Shown here in pieces: positions 42,804-51,347 of a stretch of DNA of 64,000 bases. Below the pieces are notes generated by a model. The model saw only the letters and a list, made by a program, of their open reading frames with translations, was not told where the DNA came from and did not search any database. This stretch comes from Achromobacter marplatensis (lineage in GTDB: Bacteria; Pseudomonadota; Gammaproteobacteria; Burkholderiales; Burkholderiaceae_B): NCBI RefSeq assembly GCF_002209535.1, contig NZ_NJIG01000003.1:248001-312000 (forward strand). Reading direction: 5' to 3'. Every line of letters begins with the position of its first letter. Position 1 is the first letter of the stretch. A program made the translations under genes and the position numbers.

Positions 42804-44219
42804 CTACAGGTGTTCGTCCCGCAGGTGGTACCAGCGGTACAGCAAGCCCTGCCCGATCCGCCGAAATGGCGCGAACAGATGCCCCGGCAACGGCGAATCG
42901 TAGATGGGCAGGTCCCAGGCGGGCCCGTCCTTACCCATCATCCGTTCGGCCAGGCGCTTACCCGCGTGCGCCGAGAACGCCACGCCGTTGCCGCCGTACC
43001 CGAACGCGTAGTACACCGGCAACGCGGGATCCGGCTGGGTCACGCGCGGCATCATGTCGTGGCTGACGTCCACCCAGCCCCACCAGGAGTAGGCGACGTC
43101 CACGCCCCGCAGCGACGGAAACTTGCGCGCCAGGCCTTCGCGCAGCAGCGCCAGATGCCGGGGATGCTGCGCATCGGCGCCGCGCAAGGCGCTACGGCTG
43201 CCGATCTGCATGCGGCCGTCCGGCAGCAGGCGGTAGTAGAAGCGCAAGGTGCGCGTATCGGTGATGAACACGGTGCTTTTCAAGCCCGCGGCCTCGCGTT
43301 CGGCGGGTGACAGCACCCGCGTGACCAGCGAATTCGACAGCACCGGCATGATGCGGTTGTCCAGCAAGGGGTTCACGCCCTGGGCGGTATAGCCACCGGT
43401 CGCGAACGCCACGCGGCGCGCCCGCACCACGCCGCCCGGCGTCTCCAGCAGGATCACGCCGTTTTCCACACGCCAGCCCAGCACCGGACTTGACGGGTGC
43501 ACGCGTACGCCCAGCGCCCGCGCCTGACGCAAATAGCCGTATGCCAGCTTCAGCGGGTGCACGCCCACGCCGTCGGGCTCGTGCATGGCGCCGACCGCTT
43601 CGTGGTCGTCGACGTAACGCTCGCGCAGTTCCGCTTTGCTGAGCATCTTCGCGTCGTAGCCGAACACCTCCCGCATCACACGGGCCTCGTTCTGCAGAAA
43701 GCCCATCTTCTTCTGGCGGTGCGCCGTGTATAGATGCCCGCCCGGCTGCGCATCGCAATCCACCTGCGCGACCAGGCTCTTCCAGTATTCGAAGCCTTCG
43801 CGGATCTCCGCGTCCAGGCGGCGGGCGGTATCCAGCCCCCAGCGCGCAATCCACTGCGACCGGTACAGACGCCCAGACGCATTCTGCCCCTGGCCGCCGT
43901 TGCGGCTGGTGCAGCCCCACACGACGCGGTTGGCTTCCAGCACCACGGCGCGCACGCCGAAGTCGCGCGCCAAGGTCAGCGCCGCCGACAGGCCGGTGAA
44001 GCCCGACCCCACGATCACCATGTCGGCGTCGACGTCGCCCTGGATGGGGCCGTCGTCCTCCGGCGGTTCGCCGGCGCTGGCGACCCAGTACGTAGGCGCG
44101 TAGTCCTGCCCCCGGCCGGGCGGCGACACCAGGGGGTCATAGGTCGGGTTGTAGGCGTTGGCCCCTGGGGTGGCCGCGCGAGGCGGGCGGGAGGTGTCGA
44201 AGGGCATTTGGGTATCCAT
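42804..44219 (-). CDS. tauY: Taurine dehydrogenase large subunit (FAD-dependent, DAO family)
   Basis: This 471-residue flavoprotein has the FAD motif VIVGSGFTGLSAAL at residues 68-81 and a DadA/glycine-oxidase-like fold with CTSRNGGQGQ and WGWVDVSHDMMPR. The N-terminal extension with NPTYDPLVSPPGRGQDYAPTYW (about 24-45) is what I associate with TauY. It would oxidise taurine to sulfoacetaldehyde, passing electrons to a cytochrome. I chose ATG 44219; a longer frame would cover the small-subunit gene. It is encoded 71 bases downstream of the NTF2-like subunit, the tauX-tauY order known from Rhodobacter. Confidence 0.75.
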   Translation of the reverse strand: MDTQMPFDTSRPPRAATPGANAYNPTYDPLVSPPGRGQDYAPTYWVASAGEPPEDDGPIQGDVDADMVIVGSGFTGLSAALTLARDFGVRAVVLEANRVVWGCTSRNGGQGQNASGRLYRSQWIARWGLDTARRLDAEIREGFEYWKSLVAQVDCDAQPGGHLYTAHRQKKMGFLQNEARVMREVFGYDAKMLSKAELRERYVDDHEAVGAMHEPDGVGVHPLKLAYGYLRQARALGVRVHPSSPVLGWRVENGVILLETPGGVVRARRVAFATGGYTAQGVNPLLDNRIMPVLSNSLVTRVLSPAEREAAGLKSTVFITDTRTLRFYYRLLPDGRMQIGSRSALRGADAQHPRHLALLREGLARKFPSLRGVDVAYSWWGWVDVSHDMMPRVTQPDPALPVYYAFGYGGNGVAFSAHAGKRLAERMMGKDGPAWDLPIYDSPLPGHLFAPFRRIGQGLLYRWYHLRDEHL

Positions 44220-44290
44220 GCTTCGAATCCGAGTCCTGGGTGTGTCCGGGAAAGTGCCGGGGGGGTGTCCGGGGCTTGACAGGCCGGGCC

Positions 44291-44683
44291 TCAGGCACGG
44301 ACCGGCAGCGCCGGGCGCTGCTTGCGGAATGCGTTCTTCACGCGGATCTTGCCGTCCTGGAACGTGAAGACATCGACCATGTCGGCCTCCACCCGCGAGC
44401 CGTCCGCGGCGGTACCGGTGAACGTGCATTCGGACACGCCGCGGTCGCCTGCCACCCAATGCCGGCCGTTGTTCCATTGCGCGTCGGGAAAGTTCTTCCA
44501 CGCCGCGGCGAACGCGGCGCGGACCGCCTCTGTTCCGGTGTGCCGGCTGCCGCAGGCCTCGGGGCCGCCCACGGTCTCGAACACGCAGTCCTCGCTCATG
44601 AAGCTCATCAAGGCATCGATATCGTGGCGGTTCCAGGCGGCCGCGAATTCGGCCAGCATTTCCACGGTGACGGTCTTGTGCAT
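44291..44683 (-). CDS. tauX: Taurine dehydrogenase small subunit candidate (NTF2/SnoaL-like)
   Basis: This is a 130-residue single-domain protein of the NTF2-like (SnoaL) fold: EFAAAWNRHDIDALMSFMSEDCVFE (residues about 11-35), then AVRAAFAAAWKNFPDAQW and a C-terminal VDVFTFQDGKIRVKNAFRK. Taken alone it is only a ketosteroid-isomerase-like protein. Its position directly before a TauY-like flavoprotein, within a taurine cluster, makes the small subunit of taurine dehydrogenase the best call. I chose ATG 44683; it is 110 bases from the cobW stop. Confidence 0.65.
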   Translation of the reverse strand: MHKTVTVEMLAEFAAAWNRHDIDALMSFMSEDCVFETVGGPEACGSRHTGTEAVRAAFAAAWKNFPDAQWNNGRHWVAGDRGVSECTFTGTAADGSRVEADMVDVFTFQDGKIRVKNAFRKQRPALPVRA

Positions 44684-44793
44684 TGCCAACCCTCCGATAG
44701 ACGCCGGCGCGGCATGCGCCCGCGTACAGGATCCAAGGTAAGTGAGCGGTCCCGCAGGGTCTAGAACCAGAAAAGGGAAATCGCTTGCACCAG

Positions 44794-45768
44794 TCATGAC
44801 GCCGTGGCGGGCGCAAGCATCGCGGAGACTTGTCGCGGATCGATCGCGTCGCGCAAGCCGATGAACACCAACCCGGTCGCGCCCAATCCATCGGGCGGCG
44901 CGGCCTGCGTGTCGTAGCGCACGCGACGGCCTGCCCATTGCACCAGCACCAGACCGTGCCGGTCAGTGCGGACCCATCCCTTGGCCCTCAACAGTTGACG
45001 GGGCATTTGCCGCAACTGCCCCGTCAACTGGTCGGCATTCAGCGTGCCCGACGCTTCCCAGAGCCAGCTTTGGAAGGGATGGTCGGGGTCCTGCCCAGGC
45101 ATCGCGCCGCGATGCCCGGCGTGGCCGCAGCCCGCATGCGCACACTCGTGGACAGACGCGCCCGGCATCGCCTCGCCCGACAGATAACGCAGGTCGACGC
45201 GCCCTTCCCGCGCGTCAATCATGGCCGCGCCCTGCGTCACGTCCTTCAGCCACCCCTGAACCTCGGCCAGCGCTCGCGGCGTCGCCAGGTCTGTCTTGTT
45301 CAGCACCAGCAGATCGGCCGCCTTCAACTGCCGCGCCACGGTATCGCTCAGCAAGGGATCGGCGGCCAATGCGCGCACGTTCGCCACATCCACCAACACC
45401 ACAACGCCTTCCAGTTGCAGCAAGGGGTCGCACATGCCCACCTGCGCGATCCGCGAGGGGTCCGACACGCCGCTGGCCTCGATGACGATCCATTCCGGCA
45501 GCGGGTCCAGCGCAAGCACACGCGCCAGCGCATCATCCAGGCCACCAGCCATCGAGCAGCACACGCAGCCGTTAGCCAGACGGATCACCGCGTCCGCACG
45601 TTGCGCGACGAGACCCGCGTCGATATCGATCGGCCCGAAGTCATTGACCAGCACTGCCGCCCGGCGGCGGCTGGTGCTCAGCACATGGTTAAGCAGGGTC
45701 GTCTTGCCCGCGCCCAGAAAGCCGCCGACGACCGTCAGCGGAATGCGCGCCGCGCCGGTGGCGGCCAT
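44794..45768 (-). CDS. CobW/COG0523-family GTPase (metal chaperone type)
   Basis: This 324-residue P-loop GTPase has Walker A GGFLGAGKTTLLNHVL (residues about 16-31), the metal-binding GCVCC motif (about 67-71), NKTDLAT (about 156-162) and a C-terminal CobW domain. A His/Cys-rich loop, HECAHAGCGHAGH (about 212-224), is a likely metal-holding segment. COG0523 proteins deliver zinc or cobalt to enzymes. The gene starts 1 base after the amidohydrolase stop, so that metalloenzyme is its probable client. Confidence 0.87.
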   Translation of the reverse strand: MAATGAARIPLTVVGGFLGAGKTTLLNHVLSTSRRRAAVLVNDFGPIDIDAGLVAQRADAVIRLANGCVCCSMAGGLDDALARVLALDPLPEWIVIEASGVSDPSRIAQVGMCDPLLQLEGVVVLVDVANVRALAADPLLSDTVARQLKAADLLVLNKTDLATPRALAEVQGWLKDVTQGAAMIDAREGRVDLRYLSGEAMPGASVHECAHAGCGHAGHRGAMPGQDPDHPFQSWLWEASGTLNADQLTGQLRQMPRQLLRAKGWVRTDRHGLVLVQWAGRRVRYDTQAAPPDGLGATGLVFIGLRDAIDPRQVSAMLAPATAS

Positions 45769-45769
45769 C

Positions 45770-47425
45770 TCAGGCGCCTTCCAGCGCCAACGGCCGTCCG
45801 CCGACGACGGTTCCCAGCACGGCGACGTCCTTCAACCGGTCGGCCGGCACCGTCGTGGGATCGTCTTCCAGCACGCAGAAGTCGGCGTACTTGCCCACTT
45901 CGATGGACCCGACCAGATGGTCCATGTGCAAGGTATAGGCGGCACCCAGCGTGACGGCATGCAGCGCCGCATCCACGCTGATCCGCTCGGACTCGCCCAG
46001 AATGCGGCCCGAGGCCGTTTGGCGGTTGACCGCGCACCAGGCGGTGAACAAAGGTCCAAGCGGCGTGATCGGCGCATCGGAGTGGATCGAGAACGGGACC
46101 CCCGCGCGCGCCGCCGACGCACAGGCGTCCATGCGGTTGGCGCGGTCGGGCCCCATGGTAAGTGCGTAATGGGCGTCGCCCCAGTAGTAGAGATGGTTGG
46201 CGAACAGGTTGGCGCACATGCCCAGGCTGGCCATTTTCCGGAACTGCGCCGCATCGGCCATCTGGCAGTGCTGCAACGTGTGGCGGTGGTCCCGGCGCGG
46301 CGTGCGGCGCAGGGCAAGGTCCACGGCCTCGATCGCACGTTGTGTGGCTTCATCGCCATTGGTGTGGATGTGCAATTGCACGCCGGCATCGTGATAGGCC
46401 TGCACGGTCGTGTCCAGCTCGGCGGGCGCGATGACCCAGATGCCGTTGGGGGCTCCGTTGTAATAGCCGGGCCAGCGCACCCGGGCGGTGAAGCCCTGGA
46501 TCGATCCGTCCACCACCAGCTTGACCATGCCCAGGTGCAGCTTGTCGTGATTCAAGCGCTTGGCGGCCGCCAGTTTTTCCAGGCAGCGCGCGGGATCACC
46601 GGCATACGTCAGCGCCGAGGCGGCGGGCACGATGCGCACGGGATAGTCGGGTTCGGCCGTGATGCGCGCCAAGGTCGCCACGCCCTCGTCGCCCAGTTCG
46701 TTGACCAGGTCCGTGGCGGTGGTCACGCCCGCCCATTGCGCCACCTTGCCAAACATGCGCAGCCCGTCTTCCGACAGCCCAACCGTGCGGAACGGGCTGC
46801 CAATCAGCCGCATGACCGGAAACATGGCCGCAAATTCGCACAGCTCGCCGCTGGGCTGGCCGTCGTCCATCCGCGTCACGCCTTCGATGTCGGTATCGCG
46901 GTCGATGCCGGCCCGGGCCAGCATCGGCGTGTTCACGTTCATCAGGTGCATGCTGGCGTGCATGACAACAACGGGGCGCGCCGCGGACACACGATCCAGA
47001 TGCTGGACGCCCATGCGCTGGCCGTCGAAGAAGATGGGATCGAAGCCCCAGCCGATCAGGGTTTCTCCCGCCGGCAGGCTGCGTTCGGCCTCGCGCAGCC
47101 GGTCGGCCACCGCGTCGAAACTTTTCAGGCCTTCCCAAAGGCGGCCATCGGGCCCACGGCGATCATAGAAGCCCACGTACACGAATTTCCACATGCCGCC
47201 TTCGGGCAGATGGCAATGCCCTTCCACCAGGCCGGGCATCAGCACCCTGCCGGCATACCGGTCGTCCACGTCCGCCGGCCCCCAGCCTGCCAGGTCTTCC
47301 CTGCTGCCCACGCCCAGGATGCGGCCGTCCCGCACCGCGACGTGGGTGGCGCGCGGCTGGGCCGGGTTCATGGTCAGGATGCTGCGGGCGGCGTAGATCG
47401 TCGTCTTGCCTTCAGGCCGGGTCAT
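45770..47425 (-). CDS. YtcJ-like metal-dependent amidohydrolase (amidohydrolase family 3)
   Basis: This is a 551-residue protein. The metal-binding HxH is in LVEGHCHLPEGG (about residues 67-78), later ligands are in HIHTNGDEA and TLQHCQMAD, and the catalytic Asp is in HSDAPITPLGP near residue 435. The N- and C-terminal strands form the small beta-sandwich (FCVLEDDPTTVP). There is no signal peptide, so it acts in the cytoplasm. Family members hydrolyse N-acyl or formamide bonds. It lies between a peptide-type ABC importer and CobW, inside the taurine cluster, so a taurine amide is a reasonable but unproven substrate. Confidence 0.83.
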   Translation of the reverse strand: MTRPEGKTTIYAARSILTMNPAQPRATHVAVRDGRILGVGSREDLAGWGPADVDDRYAGRVLMPGLVEGHCHLPEGGMWKFVYVGFYDRRGPDGRLWEGLKSFDAVADRLREAERSLPAGETLIGWGFDPIFFDGQRMGVQHLDRVSAARPVVVMHASMHLMNVNTPMLARAGIDRDTDIEGVTRMDDGQPSGELCEFAAMFPVMRLIGSPFRTVGLSEDGLRMFGKVAQWAGVTTATDLVNELGDEGVATLARITAEPDYPVRIVPAASALTYAGDPARCLEKLAAAKRLNHDKLHLGMVKLVVDGSIQGFTARVRWPGYYNGAPNGIWVIAPAELDTTVQAYHDAGVQLHIHTNGDEATQRAIEAVDLALRRTPRRDHRHTLQHCQMADAAQFRKMASLGMCANLFANHLYYWGDAHYALTMGPDRANRMDACASAARAGVPFSIHSDAPITPLGPLFTAWCAVNRQTASGRILGESERISVDAALHAVTLGAAYTLHMDHLVGSIEVGKYADFCVLEDDPTTVPADRLKDVAVLGTVVGGRPLALEGA

Positions 47426-47450
47426 CGAGGGTTCCTTGTGACGGTTGGAT

Positions 47451-48476
47451 TCAGCCCTGCAACGGCGCCACCACGGCGCCGTCGCGGACCTCTACGAAAT
47501 GGCAGGCAACGCGGTGGCCCGGCACGACTTCGCGCAGTTCGGGCTCGCGCGTCGAACAGGCGGGCTGCGCGGCGGGGCAACGGCCGGCAAACCGGCAACC
47601 CGGCGGCGGGTTCACCGGACTGGGTGGGTCTCCCATCAGCCGCACGCGGCGCGCGGCCGATTCGCGCCCGCCCTTGACTGTCGGTACCGCCGACATCAGC
47701 GCCACGCTGTAGGGATGCAGCGGGCGCGTGAAGAAGGCGCGGCGCGAAGCTTGTTCGATGATCTTGCCCAGATACATCACCGCGATGTCGTCGCAGATGT
47801 GCTCGACCACGGCCATGTCGTGCGAAATGAACAGGAACGATTGCCCCTGCTCCCGCTGGATACGCCGGAGCAGGTTCAGAATCTGCGCGCGGATGGCAAT
47901 GTCCAGCGCCGACACCGGCTCATCGCACACGATCAGGTCCGGCGCGCTGGCCAGCGCCCGGGCCACGTTCAGGCGCTGCCGTTGCCCACCGGAAAACTGG
48001 TGCGGAAATAGTTGGCGCTGTTCGGGCCGCAGACCCACCATTTCAAACATTTTGGCCACGCGCGCTTCGCGCCCGCCGGGCGGGTCGATGCGCATCAAGT
48101 CCAGCGGCGCCCGCACAATGTCTTCGGCGCGCTGGCGCGGGTTCAGTGACGAATACGGATCCTGGAACACCAGCTGCAGGCGGCGTCGCATCTGCCGCAA
48201 CGAGGCGCCGCCCAGGGCGGTCAGGTCGGTGCCGTCGAAATGGATGGAACCCGCGGTTGGGTCCGCCAACCGCAGTACGGACAGCGCCGTGGTGGTCTTG
48301 CCGGAGCCGGACTCGCCCACGATCGCCAACGTACGGCCACGTGCCAGGTCGAACGACACGCCGTCCACCGCCTTGACCACGACCGGCTTGCCGTCGGCGC
48401 CCTTGCCCCCCACGGGAAAGTGCACGGCCAGGTTCCGGACGGACAACAATGCGGGAACATGCGATTGCGGCGTCAT
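47451..48476 (-). CDS. dppF: Peptide/nickel-type ABC transporter, ATP-binding protein (DppF-like)
   Basis: This 341-residue subunit has Walker A GESGSGKTT (about 51-59), the signature FSGGQRQRLNVARALA (about 158-173), Walker B DLIVCDEPVSALD and a C-terminal oligopeptide/dipeptide transporter extension with cysteines (CRFAGRCPAAQPAC) that may hold an iron-sulfur cluster as in other members. The start at 48476 overlaps the dppD stop as ATGA. It forms the nucleotide-binding pair with DppD. The symbol denotes the family; the ligand may not be a peptide. Confidence 0.85.
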   Translation of the reverse strand: MTPQSHVPALLSVRNLAVHFPVGGKGADGKPVVVKAVDGVSFDLARGRTLAIVGESGSGKTTTALSVLRLADPTAGSIHFDGTDLTALGGASLRQMRRRLQLVFQDPYSSLNPRQRAEDIVRAPLDLMRIDPPGGREARVAKMFEMVGLRPEQRQLFPHQFSGGQRQRLNVARALASAPDLIVCDEPVSALDIAIRAQILNLLRRIQREQGQSFLFISHDMAVVEHICDDIAVMYLGKIIEQASRRAFFTRPLHPYSVALMSAVPTVKGGRESAARRVRLMGDPPSPVNPPPGCRFAGRCPAAQPACSTREPELREVVPGHRVACHFVEVRDGAVVAPLQG

Positions 48477-49471
48477 GCGGCCTCCTGATAGAGCCAACAG
48501 GCCACGTCCTGGCCCTCGTCCACGCGCACCAAGGGCGGGAATTCACTGCGGCAACGCGCCAGCGACCGGGTGCAGCGGTCCAGAAAGGGGCACCCCACGC
48601 CGCGGTCCCATACCGAGGGCACCACGCCAGGTATCTCGGGCAGGTCCGGCCGGATATCGTCGGGTTCGCGGTCCAGTTCGGGCAGGCAGGCGATCAGCCC
48701 CTGCGTGTAGGGATGGCGGGGATGCGCCAGGATCTGCCGCACGCCGCCCTGCTCCACGACCCGCCCGCCGTACATCACGACGACGCGATCGGCCATTTCC
48801 GACACCGCGCCCATGTCGTGCGTGATCAGCAGAACGGCAGTGCCGCGCCGCGCCTGCTGCTCGCGCAGCAGGTCGAAGATCTGCGCCTGGACGGTGACGT
48901 CCAGCGCCGTGGTCGGTTCGTCGGCGATCAGGACGTCGGGATCGCAGGCCAGTGCAATGGCAATCATCACCCGTTGGCGCATGCCACCGGACATCTGGTG
49001 CGGGTAGTCGTCCACGCGCCGCTCGGGCACCGGGATGCCCACCGACTTCAACATGTCGATGGCGCGCGCGCGGGCGTCGGCGCGGCTTAGGCCCTGGTGC
49101 AGCCGCAAAGGCTCCGCAATCTGGTCGCCCACCGTGTACACGGGATTCAGCGCGGTCATGGGTTCCTGGAAGATCATCGAGATCTTGTTGCCGCGCACCC
49201 GCCGCATGGCCTCGTCGTCGTGCAGCGCCAGGTCCGCGCCCGACAAACGGACGCGGCCGGCGCCGATCCGCCCCAGCGCCGGGATCAGCCGCATGATGGC
49301 CAGCGCCGTCATGCTCTTGCCGCAGCCGGACTCCCCGACCAGGCACAGGGTTTCGCCTGCACGCAGCTGGAAGCTGACCTGGCTCAATACCTCCGCCACG
49401 CGGCCACGCGAGCGGAACTCCAGGCTGAGCGCCTCGACTTCCAGGGCGGGAACTTCCAGGCGCGCGTTCAT
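48473..49471 (-). CDS. dppD: Peptide/nickel-type ABC transporter, ATP-binding protein (DppD-like)
   Basis: This 332-residue subunit has Walker [10 protein letters not shown] (residues about 43-51), the Q-loop [16 protein letters not shown], the signature [16 protein letters not shown] (about 157-172) and Walker [16 protein letters not shown]. The C-terminal [14 protein letters not shown] extension is typical of the oligopeptide branch. The start at 49471 overlaps the dppC stop by ATGA, and its own stop overlaps dppF the same way, so the ATPases are made in step. Confidence 0.87.
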   Translation of the reverse strand: MNARLEVPALEVEALSLEFRSRGRVAEVLSQVSFQLRAGETLCLVGESGCGKSMTALAIMRLIPALGRIGAGRVRLSGADLALHDDEAMRRVRGNKISMIFQEPMTALNPVYTVGDQIAEPLRLHQGLSRADARARAIDMLKSVGIPVPERRVDDYPHQMSGGMRQRVMIAIALACDPDVLIADEPTTALDVTVQAQIFDLLREQQARRGTAVLLITHDMGAVSEMADRVVVMYGGRVVEQGGVRQILAHPRHPYTQGLIACLPELDREPDDIRPDLPEIPGVVPSVWDRGVGCPFLDRCTRSLARCRSEFPPLVRVDEGQDVACWLYQEAA

Positions 49472-50370
49472 GAGCGCCCCCGCGACGTGGGATTCAATGC
49501 GTCGTTCAGTCCGTCGCCGATCAGGCTGACGGCCAGCACCGTCAGGAAGATGGCCGCGCCGGGCAGCGTCACCGCCCACCACGCCGTCAGGATGTAGGGG
49601 CGGTTACTGCCGATCATCAGCCCCCAGCTCATGATGTTGGGGTCGCCCAGCCCCAGGAACGACAGGCCCGCTTCGAACAGTATCGCCGTGCCGATGGCCA
49701 GCGTGGCCGACACGATCAGCGGCGCCAGCGCGTTGGGCAGGATCACGCGCCAGATGATGCGCGCGTCGCCCGCGCCGATCACGCGTTCGGCCAGCACATA
49801 TTCCCGCCGTTTCAGGCGCAGGAACTCGCCCCGCGCCAGCCGCGCGGTGCCGGTCCAGCTGACCACGCCGATCGCCACCGCGATGGTCGCAAGCGATGGG
49901 GTGAACAACGTCACCAGCACCATCGCGAAGAGCAAGGTGGGCAGCACCTGGAAGAATTCGGTGATGCGCATCAGCGTCTCGTCGACCCAGCCGCCGTAGT
50001 AGCCGGCCAGCGCGCCGACCGTCAGGCCGATGGCCATCGACAGCACCGCGGCCACCACGCCGACCAGCAAGGTGGCGCGGCCGCCATAGACCATGCCGGT
50101 CAGCACGTCGCGCCCCAGGTAGTCCGTGCCCAGCAGCATCTCGCCGCCGGGCGGTTCCATGGGCGCGCTGGCGATCTCGAACGGGTCCGCCTGCATCAGC
50201 ATCGGACCGAAGATCGTCACCGCCAGGATGGCGGCCAGCAGCAGCACCCCGAAGACGGCCGACGGATTGCGGACGAACACCCGCAAGGCCTCGTAGGATT
50301 GCCGCGACGGGGCGCGCGACGCCGTGGCAGCTACGGCAGGCAGGGGAATCACGGAAGGCGCTTGGCTCAT
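49468..50370 (-). CDS. dppC: Peptide/nickel-type ABC transporter, permease (DppC-like)
   Basis: This 300-residue membrane protein has six helices after a cytoplasmic N-terminal tail. LLGTDYLGRDVLTGMVYGGR (residues about 80-99) is the hallmark segment of DppC/OppC, and EYVLAERVIGAGDARIIWRVILPNA contains the EAA loop. I chose ATG 50370, which overlaps the dppB stop by ATGA; the much longer in-frame extension upstream only covers dppB. Confidence 0.88.
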   Translation of the reverse strand: MSQAPSVIPLPAVAATASRAPSRQSYEALRVFVRNPSAVFGVLLLAAILAVTIFGPMLMQADPFEIASAPMEPPGGEMLLGTDYLGRDVLTGMVYGGRATLLVGVVAAVLSMAIGLTVGALAGYYGGWVDETLMRITEFFQVLPTLLFAMVLVTLFTPSLATIAVAIGVVSWTGTARLARGEFLRLKRREYVLAERVIGAGDARIIWRVILPNALAPLIVSATLAIGTAILFEAGLSFLGLGDPNIMSWGLMIGSNRPYILTAWWAVTLPGAAIFLTVLAVSLIGDGLNDALNPTSRGRS

Positions 50371-51335
50371 GATGTCTTGATCCGAGGATCGATCAGGCGG
50401 TAGGCCAGATCGGTTAGCTGATTCATCACCACCACCAGCAGCGAGGCGAACAGCAGGATGCCCAGCAATGTCGGGTAGTCGCGCCGCAGCACAGAGTCGA
50501 ACGCCAGCCGCCCCAGCCCGGGCCAGTTGAAGACCGTCTCGACGAGGATGGCGCCTGCCAGCACGTTGCCGAACTGCAGGCCCAGCATGGTCACCACCGG
50601 CAGCACGCCATTGCGCAAGGCGTGCTTGTACAGGACCGAGCGCTCCGGCAACCCCTTGGCGCGGGCCGTGCGGATGTAGTCGGCGGACAGCGCTTCCATG
50701 ACACTGGCGCGCGCCAGGCGGCTGTACTGCGCCAGGTAGACGAACGCCAGCGTGAACGCCGGCAGCGCCAGGTGATGCAGCACGTCCACCACACCCGCCC
50801 AGCCGTCCTGCGGCCCACCCGCCGACCGCATGTCGGACACCGGGAAGACCGGCAGCACCGACGCAAACAGGATGATCAAAATGATGCCCGTCCAGAAAAC
50901 CGGCGCCGAATAGCCCACCACAGACAGCAGCGTGATGCCTTGCGACAGCGGTCCGTTGGGCTTCCTGGCGGCCAGTGTGCCCAGCAGCGTGCCCACGATG
51001 AAGGCGCTGAACACCGAGGTCACCACCAGCAGCAGCGTGGCGGGCACGCGATCCCAGATCAGGTGGGCGACGGGTACGTTGAAGAAGTAGGAATAGCCCA
51101 GGTCGCCGCGCAGCACCTGCGCCAGGTACAGGCCCAACTGCACCAGAAAAGGCTTGTCCAATCCGTACTGCGTACGCAACTGGGCCCGCAGGTCTTCGCT
51201 GATGCCGCCCATGGAACCGGCGATGGTCTCGACGGGATCGCCGGGCGAAATATGGATCAGCAGGAAATTCAGCGTCACCACGGCCAGCAGCAACAGGCCC
51301 GCGTAGGCAAGACGGCGCAAGATGAAACGCAGCAT
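50367..51335 (-). CDS. dppB: Peptide/nickel-type ABC transporter, permease (DppB-like)
   Basis: This 322-residue membrane protein starts with the family's LRFILRRLAYAGLLLLAVVTL anchor helix and the periplasmic GDPVETIAG loop (about residues 32-40). YIRTARAKGLPERSVLYKHALRNG (about 207-230) is the coupling EAA region. It forms the channel with DppC. It lies 12 bases after the binding-protein stop. Confidence 0.9.
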   Translation of the reverse strand: MLRFILRRLAYAGLLLLAVVTLNFLLIHISPGDPVETIAGSMGGISEDLRAQLRTQYGLDKPFLVQLGLYLAQVLRGDLGYSYFFNVPVAHLIWDRVPATLLLVVTSVFSAFIVGTLLGTLAARKPNGPLSQGITLLSVVGYSAPVFWTGIILIILFASVLPVFPVSDMRSAGGPQDGWAGVVDVLHHLALPAFTLAFVYLAQYSRLARASVMEALSADYIRTARAKGLPERSVLYKHALRNGVLPVVTMLGLQFGNVLAGAILVETVFNWPGLGRLAFDSVLRRDYPTLLGILLFASLLVVVMNQLTDLAYRLIDPRIKTS

Positions 51336-51347
51336 GGCGGCTCCGCC

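Noticed and set aside
44219-44891. A 224-residue N-terminal extension of the tauY flavoprotein
   Set aside because: The extra part reads through the NTF2-like gene in another frame; the ATG at 44219 gives a normal flavoprotein N-terminus.
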